A DNA stretch of 64,000 bases from Acytostelium subglobosum LB1 (GCF_000787575.1 NW_012236523.1:745854-809853), one strand, 5' to 3'; positions 10,401-23,057 are shown, counted from the stretch's first letter. The notes: generated by a model from the sequence alone, not told the origin. Numbers and translations: made by a program.

Positions 10401-13400
10401 CGTGGTCAGTGGCGTCTATGGCATCAAGGAGTATGGTATCTACAGCACTCCAACGACATTCACGCTCATTCCTACCGTGACCAATGTCCAGGGCTACACC
10501 ACACTTGGTGGAGACATCCAAGTGTCTGGTTACTACTTCAACCAGGTTGATTTCAACGGTCAGCCCGTGGCACTGACATGTAGCATCAGTGGCATCAAGT
10601 GCTCTCCGATCGTCTCGACTGTCAGCACCTTCTTCACTTGTACAATGCCGTCGGCTACAGGTATCAACCTGCCAGTGGTGGTCAAGGTAGGCAACGTATC
10701 ATCGACCAGCAACTACAAGATCACCTATCCAGCCCCAGTGATCACCTCCCTCGTCCAAGAGGGCACGTATCTCTCCATCATCGGCACTGACTTTGGCAAG
10801 GACAACTTTGTAATTGATGCAAAGTTGTCCCCCTCGCTCACCTACGCTGTGCCCACTCTCTACTGGAACACTGGTACCATTCGCTTCCCCCTCTATTCCT
10901 ACGTTCTTAATGGACCAGTCTCGGTCTGGGTCAACGGACAGACATCCAACAGTCTCTACCTCACACTCGTACCCATCATCACCCTGGTCGATGTGCCATC
11001 CACACAAGGTGGCCTCATCGGCATCACTGGCAACTTCCTCTCTGGCAAGGACGCAAGCAACCAAGATTTGAGCATCGTGGCGATGATCGATGGTACCATA
11101 CCATGTGACGGCGCAGCATCAGTCTCAAACTCCAAGATCACATGTACTGCACCAGGAGGCACAGGCACTCAGCACACAATCACGCTTACCATCCAAGGCA
11201 ACAATTCCAATACAATCCCATTCAGTTACAGTCCACCAACACTCAACCCAGGCGCCGTCCAGGCCAGCAAGAAGTTCACAATGACTGGTACCAACTTGGG
11301 TGGCAATGTCAATGTCGTCAACTTTGTGTTTGGTACATTCAACACACCTGCCAGCAGCGTGTCCAATCACAACACATTCGATGTCTACATCCCATTGGCA
11401 GCAACCAATGGCTATGGATACGTAAATGTCGACGGTCAGAAATCAAACAGCATCTCCATCAACCTCCAGCCGACCATCACTTCGGTGACCTCTGTTGGCG
11501 TTCAGGGTGGCCCGATCATCATCTCTGGACTCTTCCTCAACACTCTTCGTCAGAACGGTACCAACACAGACATCTCGATCACCATGCAGAATGGTCAGGC
11601 ATGCCAGTCAATCGAGAAGCTGGAGGACAACTCTGATGGCTCCAACATCAAATGCACTGCTCCAGCGGGCACTGGCAAGAGCAAGATAACTGTGATAATT
11701 GATGGCCTTTCCGACGTGATCGACTTTGCCTACGGCGCGCCAGTCATCCAGACGATCGAGTCAGACTCCAGCAACGTGTTCACTATCGCCGGCACCAACT
11801 TTGGCACGGACCCATCGGCCGTCGTTCTGACCTGGGGCAGCACACCAATCAGCACCTTCACACTCAATGGAACAGCCATTGTATTTGGAGTGGGCAGCAC
11901 CTTCCAGAACAGCCAGGTCTACATCACTGTGGGTGGTCAGATATCAAACAAAAAGAATGCCAACCTTGTGCCAACCATCACCTCTTTCTCGAACTTGGCC
12001 ACATCTGGAGGCCAAGTCTTCATTAGTGGTAGTTTCGTCAATCCCAACAACCTCGATGGCTCACCATGCACCGTTGTAGTCCACATGGATGGTAACAACA
12101 TGGACATCATCGTCGATAGCGACTACATCATCTTTGACGCACCAGCCGGCTCTGGCACTGGTCATACAGTCACGTAAGTAGTCTCCCAAGTGTTACTTCT
12201 ATTCTAAGTTTGTACTAACTCAATCAATGCAATGAATGAACAATCTCAATAGCATGTCAGTCAATGGTGTTGCAGCCCTTGGTACTAATACCTTGAACTA
12301 TATGCCTCCAAAGATCGGAACGAGCACGCAGGATGGACAAGCACTCACCATCGCCGGTGACAACTTTGGCACTGACGCTAGCAAGTTGACAGTGCCAACA
12401 GGTTGGACTGTTACCAAGGTGGTACACACCTCACTCGAGGTCAACCTCCCACCCACAACACGCAACCAGATCATTTCAATCACAGTGGACACTCAAGTCT
12501 CCAACGACTACGAAGTCTACTTGCGTCCAGGGCTCGCGTCAATCACAACTGTTACCGCTGATGGTGGCAACATCACCCTCACAGGCATCTTCCTCAATGA
12601 CAAGCGTGACAATGGCACCAACACTGACCTCTCAATCCGAATCGACTCCACCATCTGTGTGTTCGTCTCGACCACCGGCACCAATTTGGTGTGCACACTT
12701 CCTTCTGGACCATTCTCCCACAGCGATGTCACAGTGACCGTCGATGGCGTGACAATGGTCAGTGCCGAGTCCTACTCGACAAACCAGCCAACAGTGTTGT
12801 CAGCCTCATCATTGGTGTTCCAGCAACCAGGTGTCGTCACCGTTATGGGAACCAACTTTGCCCAAGGTCTCGTAATCAAGATTGCCTCTGTCGACTGTGA
12901 CAACCCTATCCTCATCTCGTCTACGATTGCCACATGTGAGTTTGTTGCCTCTGTACCACAATCCAGCAATGTTGGCCTTGATGTTCTTGTCTCTATCGGC
13001 CCCATTAGTGGACATGCCGCAGTGTTCCTCTACAACACCAGAGAGTGCCCTGCTGGTTGTGCAGACAACGGCCATCAATGCCAGTTTGGATACTGTGTGT
13101 GCAAGACTGGATTCGCCGACCCCTCATGCTCCACCGTGGTCTCGGACCCCGTCACTGCCGCACAGCCCAACTCTACCACCGTCGGTTTCCCCCTCAGCTC
13201 GGACGTGAACTTCTTTGCTGGCCTCACCTACATCCGCGAGGTCAGTGGAAGTACTCCAATCAAAACACTCTCCTTCCACGACGCCACATGGGTGCAACAG
13301 GGAGCAACTGTTGGAGATGAGGACGCGACCATCAAAACATTCGTGGCCACCTTCACTGGGGAGAATCTCGTCGTCACACTCACCGCATTCACCTTTGGCG

Positions 13401-14185
13401 TTCCAACCAATGCTTCGTTCGCAGGCGAGACCATTCCAGTGCCCGCCCACACCGTCAAGCACACAGTCAAGGTCGAGCATTGGACATTCGCCGATACGGA
13501 CAACTCACTCCAAGTGGTCTACTCTGGATTCTACCCAACCACAGTGAGATACAACTGCTCTGATGCCAACGTTGTGCTCCGTGCCAATGCTAGCCGTGGC
13601 GAGTTTGTCATTGATTCACCAGTTGGTATACTGGTGACTCAATTCTCCAGCAGAGGTTATGTTGATGGCCGCGTTATGGTCATCCATACCAACCGCATCG
13701 CATCATCCGACCCAATCTACAATGGCGCAGCCGCTGGCACCATTCACTTGGGCGTCAACATGCAATCCTTTGGCAATAGTATATCGTTCGACCCAACGTT
13801 CATAGCCTTTAAAAAGCCAGCTCTTAGTCCAGCACCATCATGTCCAACACCCACCACATCAACTACCATCACCACCACCTCGACTACCACGGCAACTACT
13901 ACTGCCTCGACCTCAGCTACCACTGCCAGTACAACAGCCACTACCACCGCCAGTACCACGACCACAACGACTACTACCCCAGCCTCTACCACAGCTGCCA
14001 CCACCTCTGATACAACTACTACTACTACTACTACCACTACCACTGACAACCCAAGCTCAACCAATGTCGCTACCACAACAACGACAACAAGCACTACCAC
14101 AACTACTGGATTGAGCAGTGCCAGTGCCGTCCTTCCAAGTTTTGTAACTCTGTTGGCTCTCGTTTTTATCTCCATAACTATATAA
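7457..14185 (+). CDS. Giant IPT/TIG-repeat, EGF-like and ComC-supersandwich surface protein with predicted GPI anchor (2161 aa)
   Basis: Four exons (7457-7581, 7678-8696, 8765-12173, 12253-14185; 6486 nt) join in frame. The first encodes a clear signal peptide (MKLHIFFLSLALTVCALV...A, about 25 residues). Most of the protein is tandem immunoglobulin-like IPT/TIG repeats, visible as recurring ITS-V-P--GG-I-ITG--F and C-APSG-G--L-V-V-G cycles from about residue 240 to 1780. An EGF-like module follows (CPAGCADNGHQCQFGYCVC, about 1783-1810), then about 200 residues resembling the C-terminal domain of dictyostelid ComC-type proteins (SIENW-like VEHWTFADTDNSLQVVYSG). A Thr/Ser stalk spans about 2050-2135, and a terminal hydrophobic stretch (VLPSFVTLLALVFISITI) has no cytoplasmic tail, suggesting GPI anchoring. 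In D. discoideum related TIG proteins include the Tgr allorecognition proteins; a role in adhesion or signalling here is inferred from architecture. AATAAA overlaps the stop. Confidence 0.85.
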
Positions 14186-14380
14186 TAAATCAACTTGTAG
14201 GATAGGGTATGCAAACAGAACAGAATGATCAGTTTGTTCTGAGCTCTATGAGCCTAAAAACAATGGAGATGGGAGCCATAACGTAGAAGATGTACATGAT
14301 TACCATTCCTTGATCAGAAGAAGAACTAATGGTGCAGTAGGAGGGTAGCCAACAGTAGACTTCACGAAAAGTGCAGCTTA

Positions 14381-14575
14381 CTAATAACCATGTTTCCTAT
14401 TGAATCTTCTTACTATATATTCATTAATACCTGCATAACCAAGGGTCATGATTGAAAATAGAATAACAAAACATAAATGAAGCTCTGATATTTTGGGACA
14501 CTTCTCTCCTGAGTATATATATTCTTGGCATACTGGACACTTTGATTTATTACTCTGTCTATTATAGTTTGTCAT
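14381..14575 (-). CDS. Small zinc-finger-like, single-span membrane protein, copy 1 (64 aa)
   Basis: I do not recognise the family. The open frame begins MTNYNRQSNKSK. It has a CPVC-x9-C cluster (C-P-V-C ... GEKC) that looks like part of a small zinc ribbon, then a hydrophobic segment (LCFVILFSIMTLGYAGINEYIV) long enough to cross a membrane, and a basic C-terminus RRFNRKHGY. The only similarity I can find is to the next gene downstream in this window, 165 bases away on the same strand, with the same order of elements and the same final KHGY. That conservation between copies, across a very AT-rich stretch where chance open frames are short, is the argument for a real gene. The lone two-and-a-half cysteine pairs could be completed by a histidine or by dimerisation. 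Function unknown. Confidence 0.6.
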   Translation of the reverse strand: MTNYNRQSNKSKCPVCQEYIYSGEKCPKISELHLCFVILFSIMTLGYAGINEYIVRRFNRKHGY

Positions 14576-14739
14576 TATAAAGGGATTTTGATTATTTGAT
14601 TGAAGTTCTACTATTATTTGTTAGTTTCCAAACTGGTTGATAAATTTATAGATTGTCAAATTATTGCAAGTCTTATAAAAATAATAATAATAATAAAGTT
14701 AACTAGATCTTTAGTTGAATTTATATTAATATAATAAAA

Positions 14740-14976
14740 CTACTTATTAATATAACCATGTTTCTTATTCAGTCTATAATAATAATACTCTATTAAACCA
14801 ATTCCACCTAAAGTTATAACTGAATATATAATGACCAAAGGTAAAGGTAGTATTGGTACATTTCTACATCTCTCTCCTACCCTAACATAAATTCCGCAAA
14901 CTCGACATTTATAATATAAAACTTCACTCTCCAAGTTATCTATTGATACCATCGTATAATTATGAATGTTTGACAA
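14740..14976 (-). CDS. Small zinc-finger-like, single-span membrane protein, copy 2 (78 aa)
   Basis: This is the tandem paralogue of the 14381-14575 gene and has the same layout: CRVC-x9-C (GERC), a hydrophobic segment (LPLVIIYSVITLGGIGLIEYYYY) and a basic tail RLNKKHGY, here extended by INK. The aligned parts share the spacing C-x2-C-x9-C, the GE[KR]C box, the pair S-x-x-TLG in the membrane segment, and [FL]N[RK]KHGY. The N-terminal 25 residues have no counterpart in copy 1. The start (MSNIHNYTM) could instead be the second Met (MVSIDNL). Family not recognised; location in an internal or plasma membrane with a cytosolic or lumenal zinc site is only inferred. Confidence 0.6.
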   Translation of the reverse strand: MSNIHNYTMVSIDNLESEVLYYKCRVCGIYVRVGERCRNVPILPLPLVIIYSVITLGGIGLIEYYYYRLNKKHGYINK

Positions 14977-15212
14977 ATAATAAATGATTAAGTGAATGAA
15001 TGATTTAATTATTATTATAAATAATTTATATATTGTTTTTTTTCGAATGTAACATCAATATTGTTCAATTTGAATTAATTAATTAATTTAGAGGTTTGGA
15101 TCTGTTTTGCAAACTCAATATGATAAAATCATAATTCTATTTGAATAGAATTCTATTTCTTCTGAAACTTCATTCATATTAATAAAGTTGTGATTAAAAT
15201 GAGTAAAGATGT

Positions 15213-15366
15213 GATCAAGATGCACCAGAGTTCATGGACTAGCAGAAGGATATGTTCAACTTTTCAGAGATTGCCATGTCTATCCCTGGTATCGATGAGG
15301 CAATGAGTTTCTCCGAGGTGATGAAGCTTGTTCAAAGCATGGAGTTCTCTGTCATTGTATTCGGCA
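15213..15366 (+). pseudogene. Fragment of a Get3/ArsA (ASNA1) ATPase gene
   Basis: About 51 codons translate in one frame as DQDAPEFMD, a stop codon (15240-15242), then [40 protein letters not shown]. This is the helical client-binding part of Get3, the ATPase that delivers tail-anchored proteins to the ER, where [29 protein letters not shown] is strongly conserved. The match stops just where the family would continue with DTAPTGHT; the sequence instead reads GTTRFS and a stop. No flanking Get3 sequence is seen on either side. It is therefore a short broken copy, presumably of a functional gene elsewhere. The high codon-level conservation suggests it is young. Confidence 0.8.
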
Positions 15367-15395
15367 CAACGAGGTTTTCATAACTTCTGTTTTGA

Positions 15396-15411
15396 GGTTT
15401 TGATCAAAACC
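15396..15411. repeat. Perfect 16-bp palindrome
   Basis: GGTTTTGATCAAAACC, set between two copies of CTGTTTTGAGG (about 15386 and 15419). It lies just after the Get3 fragment and 0.2 kb before the RNF213-like gene. It could be a protein-binding site or a trace of the event that left the fragment. Confidence 0.5.
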
Positions 15412-15605
15412 AGCTCACTGTTTTGAGGCAAACAAAACTTGTTGAACCAAGTTTCTTCTTTTGTTTAGTTTAATCTGTGTCCCTGACTTTGTTGGTTGGA
15501 CTGTGTGTCGATTCGAAGTAGAATACTCTGTCTTCTGATCAAGACAGTCTCATTCATACACTCATATATATCTTACTTACTTATACACAGACACACACAC
15601 ATTTA

Positions 15606-18600
15606 ATGGACAACGAACAAACGCCAACTGGGACAAAGACCAATGTGGTTGAGTCAAAGGCGTTGCTCATTGTTGGCAGTGATAGCTTTGAGCATCGTCT
15701 CATATTCAACTTCACCGAGAAGTACATTGCCATTAAGATGTTGGGTGCCACTGGTCAGCGATCAATCAATTTCACATCAATAATCTTTTATGAGTATGTC
15801 TTCAACTCAATCATTCTATCATTAGTTCACTCACTAACGCATTCATTCATAGTATACGCTTAAGCGATGGAACATTGACACTTGGAATGAAGTACTCACC
15901 AAAGGACGAGGCTGTGTCAAACCAATCGTCGATGCCTCTTGCCAACTTGGACATGTCATGTTCAAACAATTCAATGTCATCAATCAAGCCAACCATCTAC
16001 AAGATGGTGTTCAGTATCAATGAAAAGTCCACTATGACATTGTTGGAAGACAGTCTAAAGACTTCAAGCGTCCAGGTGTTGAAGACTGAGCAAAGGCATT
16101 TGATGATGGCCGAGACTGTCAACAATGAAACTCTAACAAAGTACAGTCTGGAGCTTAACTTTGACAGGTTGAGCAAGATTGGTAACATATGTCCACTGCT
16201 CGTGTTCATGCATCGTATCCTTGTCAAACCACTTCCACAGGACCGTCACACAAAGGAGGAAATACTACTGGATGAGCTTAGAGTCATCACCATCAAGCCA
16301 AAGTCACCCAATGACTTTGACACCTACAAGGACTACATCGACCTCCTGGCCAGCTACAAGCTCTACCCAAGGCTAGCACTGTACATATTCATGATGTTGG
16401 ACAAGTAAGTACACTAACTCATTCAATCAATCAATCAACCAAACTAACATCATCCCATCCATCGTCCAATCAATCAAGTGCATTTGGCAAGAGTCATATA
16501 CCAACATACTTAAGTATCACATACTGTATATTTGGCACACTACAACACAAGTGTACAAAGGGTCTGGCCATCAAGGGGCTGAATGCCGACGAGCTAGACC
16601 ATGCAACATTATGTGTGTTCATCAATCGACTATTAGATGATAAGCCAACCGATCCAATGGCTTCGGTGGTTCTACTTCAACTTGGACTGCCAATGGCTGA
16701 CTTCCAGGGTACATCAGAGCTCAAGACCAAGTATAAGGATACAATCAAGCGTATTATCCATTACCTCAAAGATGACGTACTACTTCAATATCCAAACTCC
16801 AACCATTACATCAATCACATCAGCCACTTTATCGACACTCTGGTCAACAACAACTTGGTCATAGAGTGTTATGATGAGGTCACAACACCATTGGCAATTG
16901 TAAGTTGGGCAAAGTAAATCACCTGATGAGGACACAGATACTGACGTACACGATAGGAACCAAACAAACACTCAAACAATATACTGGCTATGGTCCAATC
17001 ATCCAAGGTGATCAAGGCTCCAAACTTGGCAAGCCACTATATTGATGATCGTAAGTTGATTGAATGATTGAATGATTGAATGGTTGTTCTTTACAAAACT
17101 AATCCACATCAATAAGCCAAAGGATTGAAGCCAGGAACCATTGCATTCAGAGCCATTTATCATACAGTGTTGGTCAGGAAGAAGTATCAATTGACTGATA
17201 GGTACGGACATCGTACTCATTTCCAACTGCTGGGTGTACCACGATCAATCATTGATGGACTGCTTGACAATGCATTCATCATGAAGCTACTTGGCGACTT
17301 TAGAGCAGAGTTTTACAATCAATTCAACAGTGAAGCCATCACCAAATACTTCTCCATCATACTAAAGGGATCAACTCACAAGAGGATCAAGGAGCTGTTT
17401 GCGATAACACCAATTCTCACTCTTCCTACAAAGGAGATCGTGGACCTAATGAAGCTCTTTGTCAAGGAGAGGATTGATCCAATCCAGGTGATCTCTACAT
17501 TGACCTACATCTTCAACAGTCCTGGTCTGGTCCAAGCTCAATCTGATGCGATCGTCAAGTATGGACCATCATTTCTCCCATTGATCGCTCTCCACTGTCC
17601 GGACTATGTGTTCACTCAGCAGCACCTTGAAAGCATATCAAATGTATGTACATTTTTCAATCAATCAATCAATCATGTTCACATCTGACCAACGCTCCAG
17701 GCCACTGAGGTTCAGGTTGACAATGATCAATTTGGGAACAACGACCAAGATGGAGGAGAAATGTTTGGAGAGGCACGGATTGGAACACTTCCATGATAAA
17801 ATCAACAAGCAGTACTATGACTTGTGTCAGAGGATGGCACTTAGAATCTACGAGAGGTGTAATGGCCACATACCGTCATCGTTTCCAAGTGGCAATGGCC
17901 TACCATTGTTGTTACTCGCCAACTCATTCCTTTCATACTGCCTTGAGACCATGAAGGGACAGCCCGACTTTGACAAGGACTATGGCCTCTTCACCAAACT
18001 GACATCCAATCAAGACAATTGTCCATGGTCTCAAGAGTGCACCGAGTACCATGGTTTGGTGATTAGGGTAAGTTGGATTGTTGAGATCCGTTGATTGTGA
18101 TTGATCGATTGGCTAACAACACCTCACTCTCTCAATTATAGTTCAATAGCCTACTCAATTTAAAGTATCCAAGTTCTTATGCCAACCTGAGAAAGTCTGA
18201 CCTGGATAAACTATTCTCGACACTGGCACTGGAGGCTGAGAAGGCATCATCTACCAAACAAGGCACCGGTATGATCAGGGTTGCCAAACGCCTCAGAGTG
18301 TTCTTCACCACACACCCTGTTGGCAAACACATGATTTCCCTAGCCTACAAAATCACTCCCTTGGCCATGCTGGCCTCCGTCGTGATGTCGATTGGACTAT
18401 GCTACTGTCAATCACTATCCAATGTCAGACCAATCATTGAATCACTGCACAAAGAGTTCGAGAGGATACCAATGAGGAGTGATTCTGGACCATTCATGGA
18501 TGTGTACATGAAGGTGATCAACGATCTGTTTGGAAATGGTCGCGTCCAGGTCGAGGAAAACGTTGTACTCACTCATGCATTGAAGATCAACATCTTCAGC

Positions 18601-21600
18601 ACGATCGTCGCCATATGCTCCAAGACACCATTGGTCATTGTTGGGCTACCAGGCAGTTCCAAGTCACTCAGCTTCAAGACAGTCAACATCAACCTCAACA
18701 ACAACAAAGACTCACCAATCTGGGGGTCCATGCCAGTGAGCTTAGTAGGTCTTCCAATCACACAACTTACGACCAGCATCGATGTACTGAGAATGTATGT
18801 AAGGTGTGAGGAGGAGCACAAGAAGAACCCGACCAACCAAGCCAACGTTGCCCGGATACAAGTTGCCCTCTTGGATGTGGTGGGCGACAGTGACGCCCTG
18901 GGCTCTGTCTTTGAGCACCACGCAATGTACCGGTCAATCACTCCCATCATCCATTCCAACCACATCATGGAGTCACTTCAGCAGCCCATCAACCCATTGT
19001 GGACTGTCGTTCATCCAGACACCCCAAGCCCAGAGGATGGAACAATGCTCACTCGTACTACCTTGGCCGGCCACCACAACGTTGAAAAGGTCAGCAAGAG
19101 GCTCTGGTCATGCATCTCGACACACATCAATGGAAATGATAGTCCATACCGTATGATGGACTTCAATCGAATGTTGGGATACATGAGGCTGGAACAAGCA
19201 AACAATGATTATCCTCTTATCCCTGAGGTGTTGGTCAATGCCATGGAGAGGAGCTTTGGAGGCGTCCTGCCTGAACAATTCAGGAGTGTTGCCAGTCAGT
19301 GTGTCGGCTACTTTGTCGCCAACGAGCAGTTGGCCAACAGTGTCACGATAGAGGACAATACACTCAAACGAATCGGCCAAACATTGAGAGCAGAGCTTGG
19401 CTTTGTTTCGATTGTGATGGTCAGTGGCATGCCTCAGGAGACCGCACTGGATATACTTCGATATATTGATGCCCATCACTTGACCATCAATGTTGACAAG
19501 TCAATGACCTTGTCAAGTCTGGCCGCACAGATCAAACAATTGTGGGTCAAGCCCGACCGCCGTGTCGTCCTGTACAACACCGATCGACTTAATGGATCAG
19601 TCCATGAGCTGGTCAAGGCATACCTTGGCTATCCCAACGCTGATGGCGAGATGAATGGCAACCTCAGATTGACCATCCTCTTGCCTGTGACCGAGGCCAA
19701 GTCAAACATTTGGTTGGCCAACTATGAGAGGTACCTCCTAACAACAGCCAGTCTACTAAATTGGATGGAGCTTCCACAAAATGGTGCGAAAGATACCCAT
19801 GTGACTCTTGTCAGACTGATCACGCCACTGCTCAACACTCAATGCACAGCACCTCTCCAGGCCAACATGCAGTGCAATCCTGTATTGCACACAAGCAGCT
19901 CACTTCCCATGTATGATTGGATCATAACAGTCATCACTCAATCAATATCGACATGTTTGGTGCCGCCAACCAAAGATCAAGATTGGTTGGCAGCCGACAA
20001 TCCTTTGGCAGACATGGTCCGTTACATCAAGGGCAACAACGAACTATTGGAATCCTTCATCACAGACTTCATCAAAAGAACATTGTCCTTCAAGGATGAC
20101 AATCTCGTCGCGTTGGCCTTAGACGTAATCGAGATACTCACCTCAAAGAAGATGAAGGACCTGGACATTGTTACCTTGGTCGCACTCGAGGTCACTCATC
20201 GCGACACATTCTACTTCATCAAAAGTACGATGTGTCCTCTCGCCAAATTGGTGCCAGCGCCCAAGGTCGACCCGGTACCAGCAGATGGGGTAGCTGTGGC
20301 TGCAACAGCCGCGACCACAAAACTTATAGCATACAATGGAGCAGACACTATCAAGCTCATGACTATAAGATATGCGCTCACTGTCTTGCTTGGAAAACTT
20401 CAAGTGATAATGGATGATACATCTAAAGACATTTTAGAAGTGAAGGCCCCTTTGCAGACAGCGATCCAGGGTATCCTCGATCAAGTTCCCATCACGCAGA
20501 TCATTCACATCATTCATTCAGCCAAAGATAATGATGTAATGACGCTCAACTTCCTCCAATTGTACACAATGCATATATTACTACATTTGTCGAATGAAGG
20601 AGGCACCATTGACCACTCTTGGGCCATGATCTATATCATGGTGATGCAGCTGGAAGCCAAGCCCCTCAATGAGATGATCCGTAACCTTGCAATATGCTAC
20701 AGCACGATCCTTTTGGAGTATTCGACAAGAATCAACATCGATCCATCAGTATTCATGGACATCATCGACCCATTCGTCCCAATCTCACACACTATCCTTC
20801 TGGACCTCATTGTTCCTGGATTGTTCACAGGCTACAATGGCATTGCATTCATTCGGGATATACCTCACCACCGGTTCGTCGATGTCATTGAACGATACAA
20901 TCTGTTGGCCATTGAATCGTTCGTTGGCGATGTAGAGGTACTCCTTGGCAAGGGTCGCATGACCAACCAGATGGTCCCCAACCCCTCGATATTCCAACAA
21001 ATCGAGGAGCTGTGCAAGAAAGAGGAGAACAAGAAATGGGTCGGACATCTCGGGTTTGCCAGCTTCAGAGCGCTGGAAAGCCATAGGAATCCAACGCTGG
21101 TAGCCGTGTTGCTCCAGGTCTATGAGAATATGTCCAAAGTCTTGGGTGAGGTGGAGGTGCGTGCATATTCAAATGGCCACGATCATTTGACGAGGATCAA
21201 GCATGCGGCAAGTGCCACACTGTTGGTCGAGCACCTGGCCACCTACATCAACTCGTGCAAGGATCTCCTCAAGGTCACCGACTGTCTGCTAGAGTACTGT
21301 GACATCACTACACAACTTCGAGACAACGTATTCAGAGACTACATTCGCAAGGATGATGTCAAGGTCAAGTCGGGCAGGTTCAACAGCATCTACCTGTTGA
21401 CACTGATCAATGATGACCTGTTGGCGGGAATGCTACAGTGCCACTTGTTGGAGCAGCTTGGCATGGAGTACCTGATCACCTCCGGTGGTCCTTCGCCACT
21501 GATCGACATTGTCAAAGCCATCAAGAAGAGTCTACATCAGAGAGCCCAACTGCCAATCGTTCCACAAGAGGAGAAGTATGTGACAAAGACTTGGCAGAGT

Positions 21601-22842
21601 GTCTTTGTTGAGTTCCTCCAAGCATTCCAAGTGTGCATGACCATGGTGCTCCCTCAATCATTCATCCATAGATCAGTTGGAGATTGTATAATGTACATCG
21701 AGCAACTTGGAGACATCAAGCTAGACAGGCAGTTCTCATTAAGTTTGCTCAAGGACAAGTGGAGCATGTGCAAGAAGTCATTCAATAAGTTGATGTCTGA
21801 TTCAACAAAGACTCCTTTCGTGAAGGCAGTCATTGGACATCATCATGTACAGCATCTCAATGACAACACAATCATATCCAAGCTCCTATTTACATGTATT
21901 CCAAACAAAGATGTTAAAGGAAATGACACGACATCAACATCATTATCAAATGGATTACTCATCGATTTGATCAATGCAAGCAATGATCCTATGGTTTTAT
22001 CCACCATCACTCCATTCATATTTGGACCTTCTGGCGTCAACAACAACAAGAACGACAAGGACAACAACAATGACAACCATAACAACACCTCCACAACCAC
22101 CAACAATGATGATAACAACAACAATAATAACAACAACAATAACAACAACTCGACCAACTCTACCAACTCAATCAAGTCCACTAACTCGGTCAAGTCCACC
22201 AGCTCAATCAAGTCCACCAACTCTTTCAAGTCGCCTGACTCCACGTCCACAAACAACAACAACAACGACTCCACAAACTCCTCCAACAAAATTGATTTCA
22301 AAGGAGAAGAACCAAAGGCTTACTTTTTGAGTAGTGTAATGCCACTTTGCGTGAAACCGATTGAAAGCAATGACCTAGACAAGTTCATTGACAATCTAGA
22401 GATATCATCCACTTCATGCAATATAATCAAGGACATTCTGGGCCAGATGAACATTGATACAGTGTCCATCCTACTATTTTCAATCAAACAAGGACCTATA
22501 CTCAACACATTGGTAAAGGAGTTGAAGCGACAGGTACCCGTCGAAGCCTCATGGAACCGATTCCTCAGAATATTGGAGCTGATCAGTGGTGACAAATATC
22601 CACTTCCATCATTCTTAATCAAAATCATCAAGCACAAGACAATGATGATGGACAATGATCATGATCTATCTCATTGGCTTGAAGGAACTGGTCTGCATCC
22701 AGTTCGTCTGCACGCCATCCGCAGCTCACTAGGAGCTCAATGTACATTAAGTGATTTCGCCAATCATATCATCAACAAAACATGTGATACCAATATCATA
22801 CCAGAGACATGTCGTCTCTACCTTTTGGACATGCTTCCATAA
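15606..22842 (+). CDS. Large AAA-type protein resembling RNF213/mysterin (about 2282 aa), with one apparent frame discrepancy
   Basis: Seven exons: 15606-15793, 15853-16404, 16479-16899, 16957-17050, 17117-17643, 17701-18067, 18142-22842. A nucleotide-binding loop GLPGSSKS is at about residue 883-890 in the setting LKINIFSTIVAICSKTPLVIV, matching the first AAA module of RNF213-type giants (V-KPGSSKSL). The expected Walker B (LLDEVG) reads LLDVVG near 959, lacking the catalytic Glu. The N-terminal 700 residues are not recognised. Residues about 2015-2100 are Asn/Ser/Thr-rich. No RING finger is present, so it is not a full-length RNF213. Exon 6 is open in one frame up to about 17760 (NNDQDGGE) and in another after it (CLERHGLEHFHDK); removing one base makes the whole model 2283 codons including stop. 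This is either a sequence error in an AAA run at 17759-17761 or a real shift. Function inferred only at family level. The stop is followed at once by AATAAA. Confidence 0.65.
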
Positions 22843-23057
22843 TAAAAGACTCCTCAGGTTGAGTCTTTGGCCCTCCACAAAACTGCCAAATCAAGAATAC
22901 AATGCAAATTCAAATTTCTTCTTGGAAACGATGTAACGGATACATCCTAAAGTGTCGTTTGTGTGAACAGATGAGTTATGACTGTTTGGATTGAAGAACA
23001 ATACATATACATACATATATAAAGTTACAGATACAGATACACTATAGATATAATACA

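Noticed and set aside
13744-14214. Minus-strand Val-rich open frame
   Set aside because: It is the mirror of the Thr-rich stalk (ACC/ACT codons read as GGT/AGT/GTT antisense).
21843-22301. Minus-strand Leu-rich open frame
   Set aside because: It is the antisense of the AAC-rich Asn tract in the RNF213-like gene.
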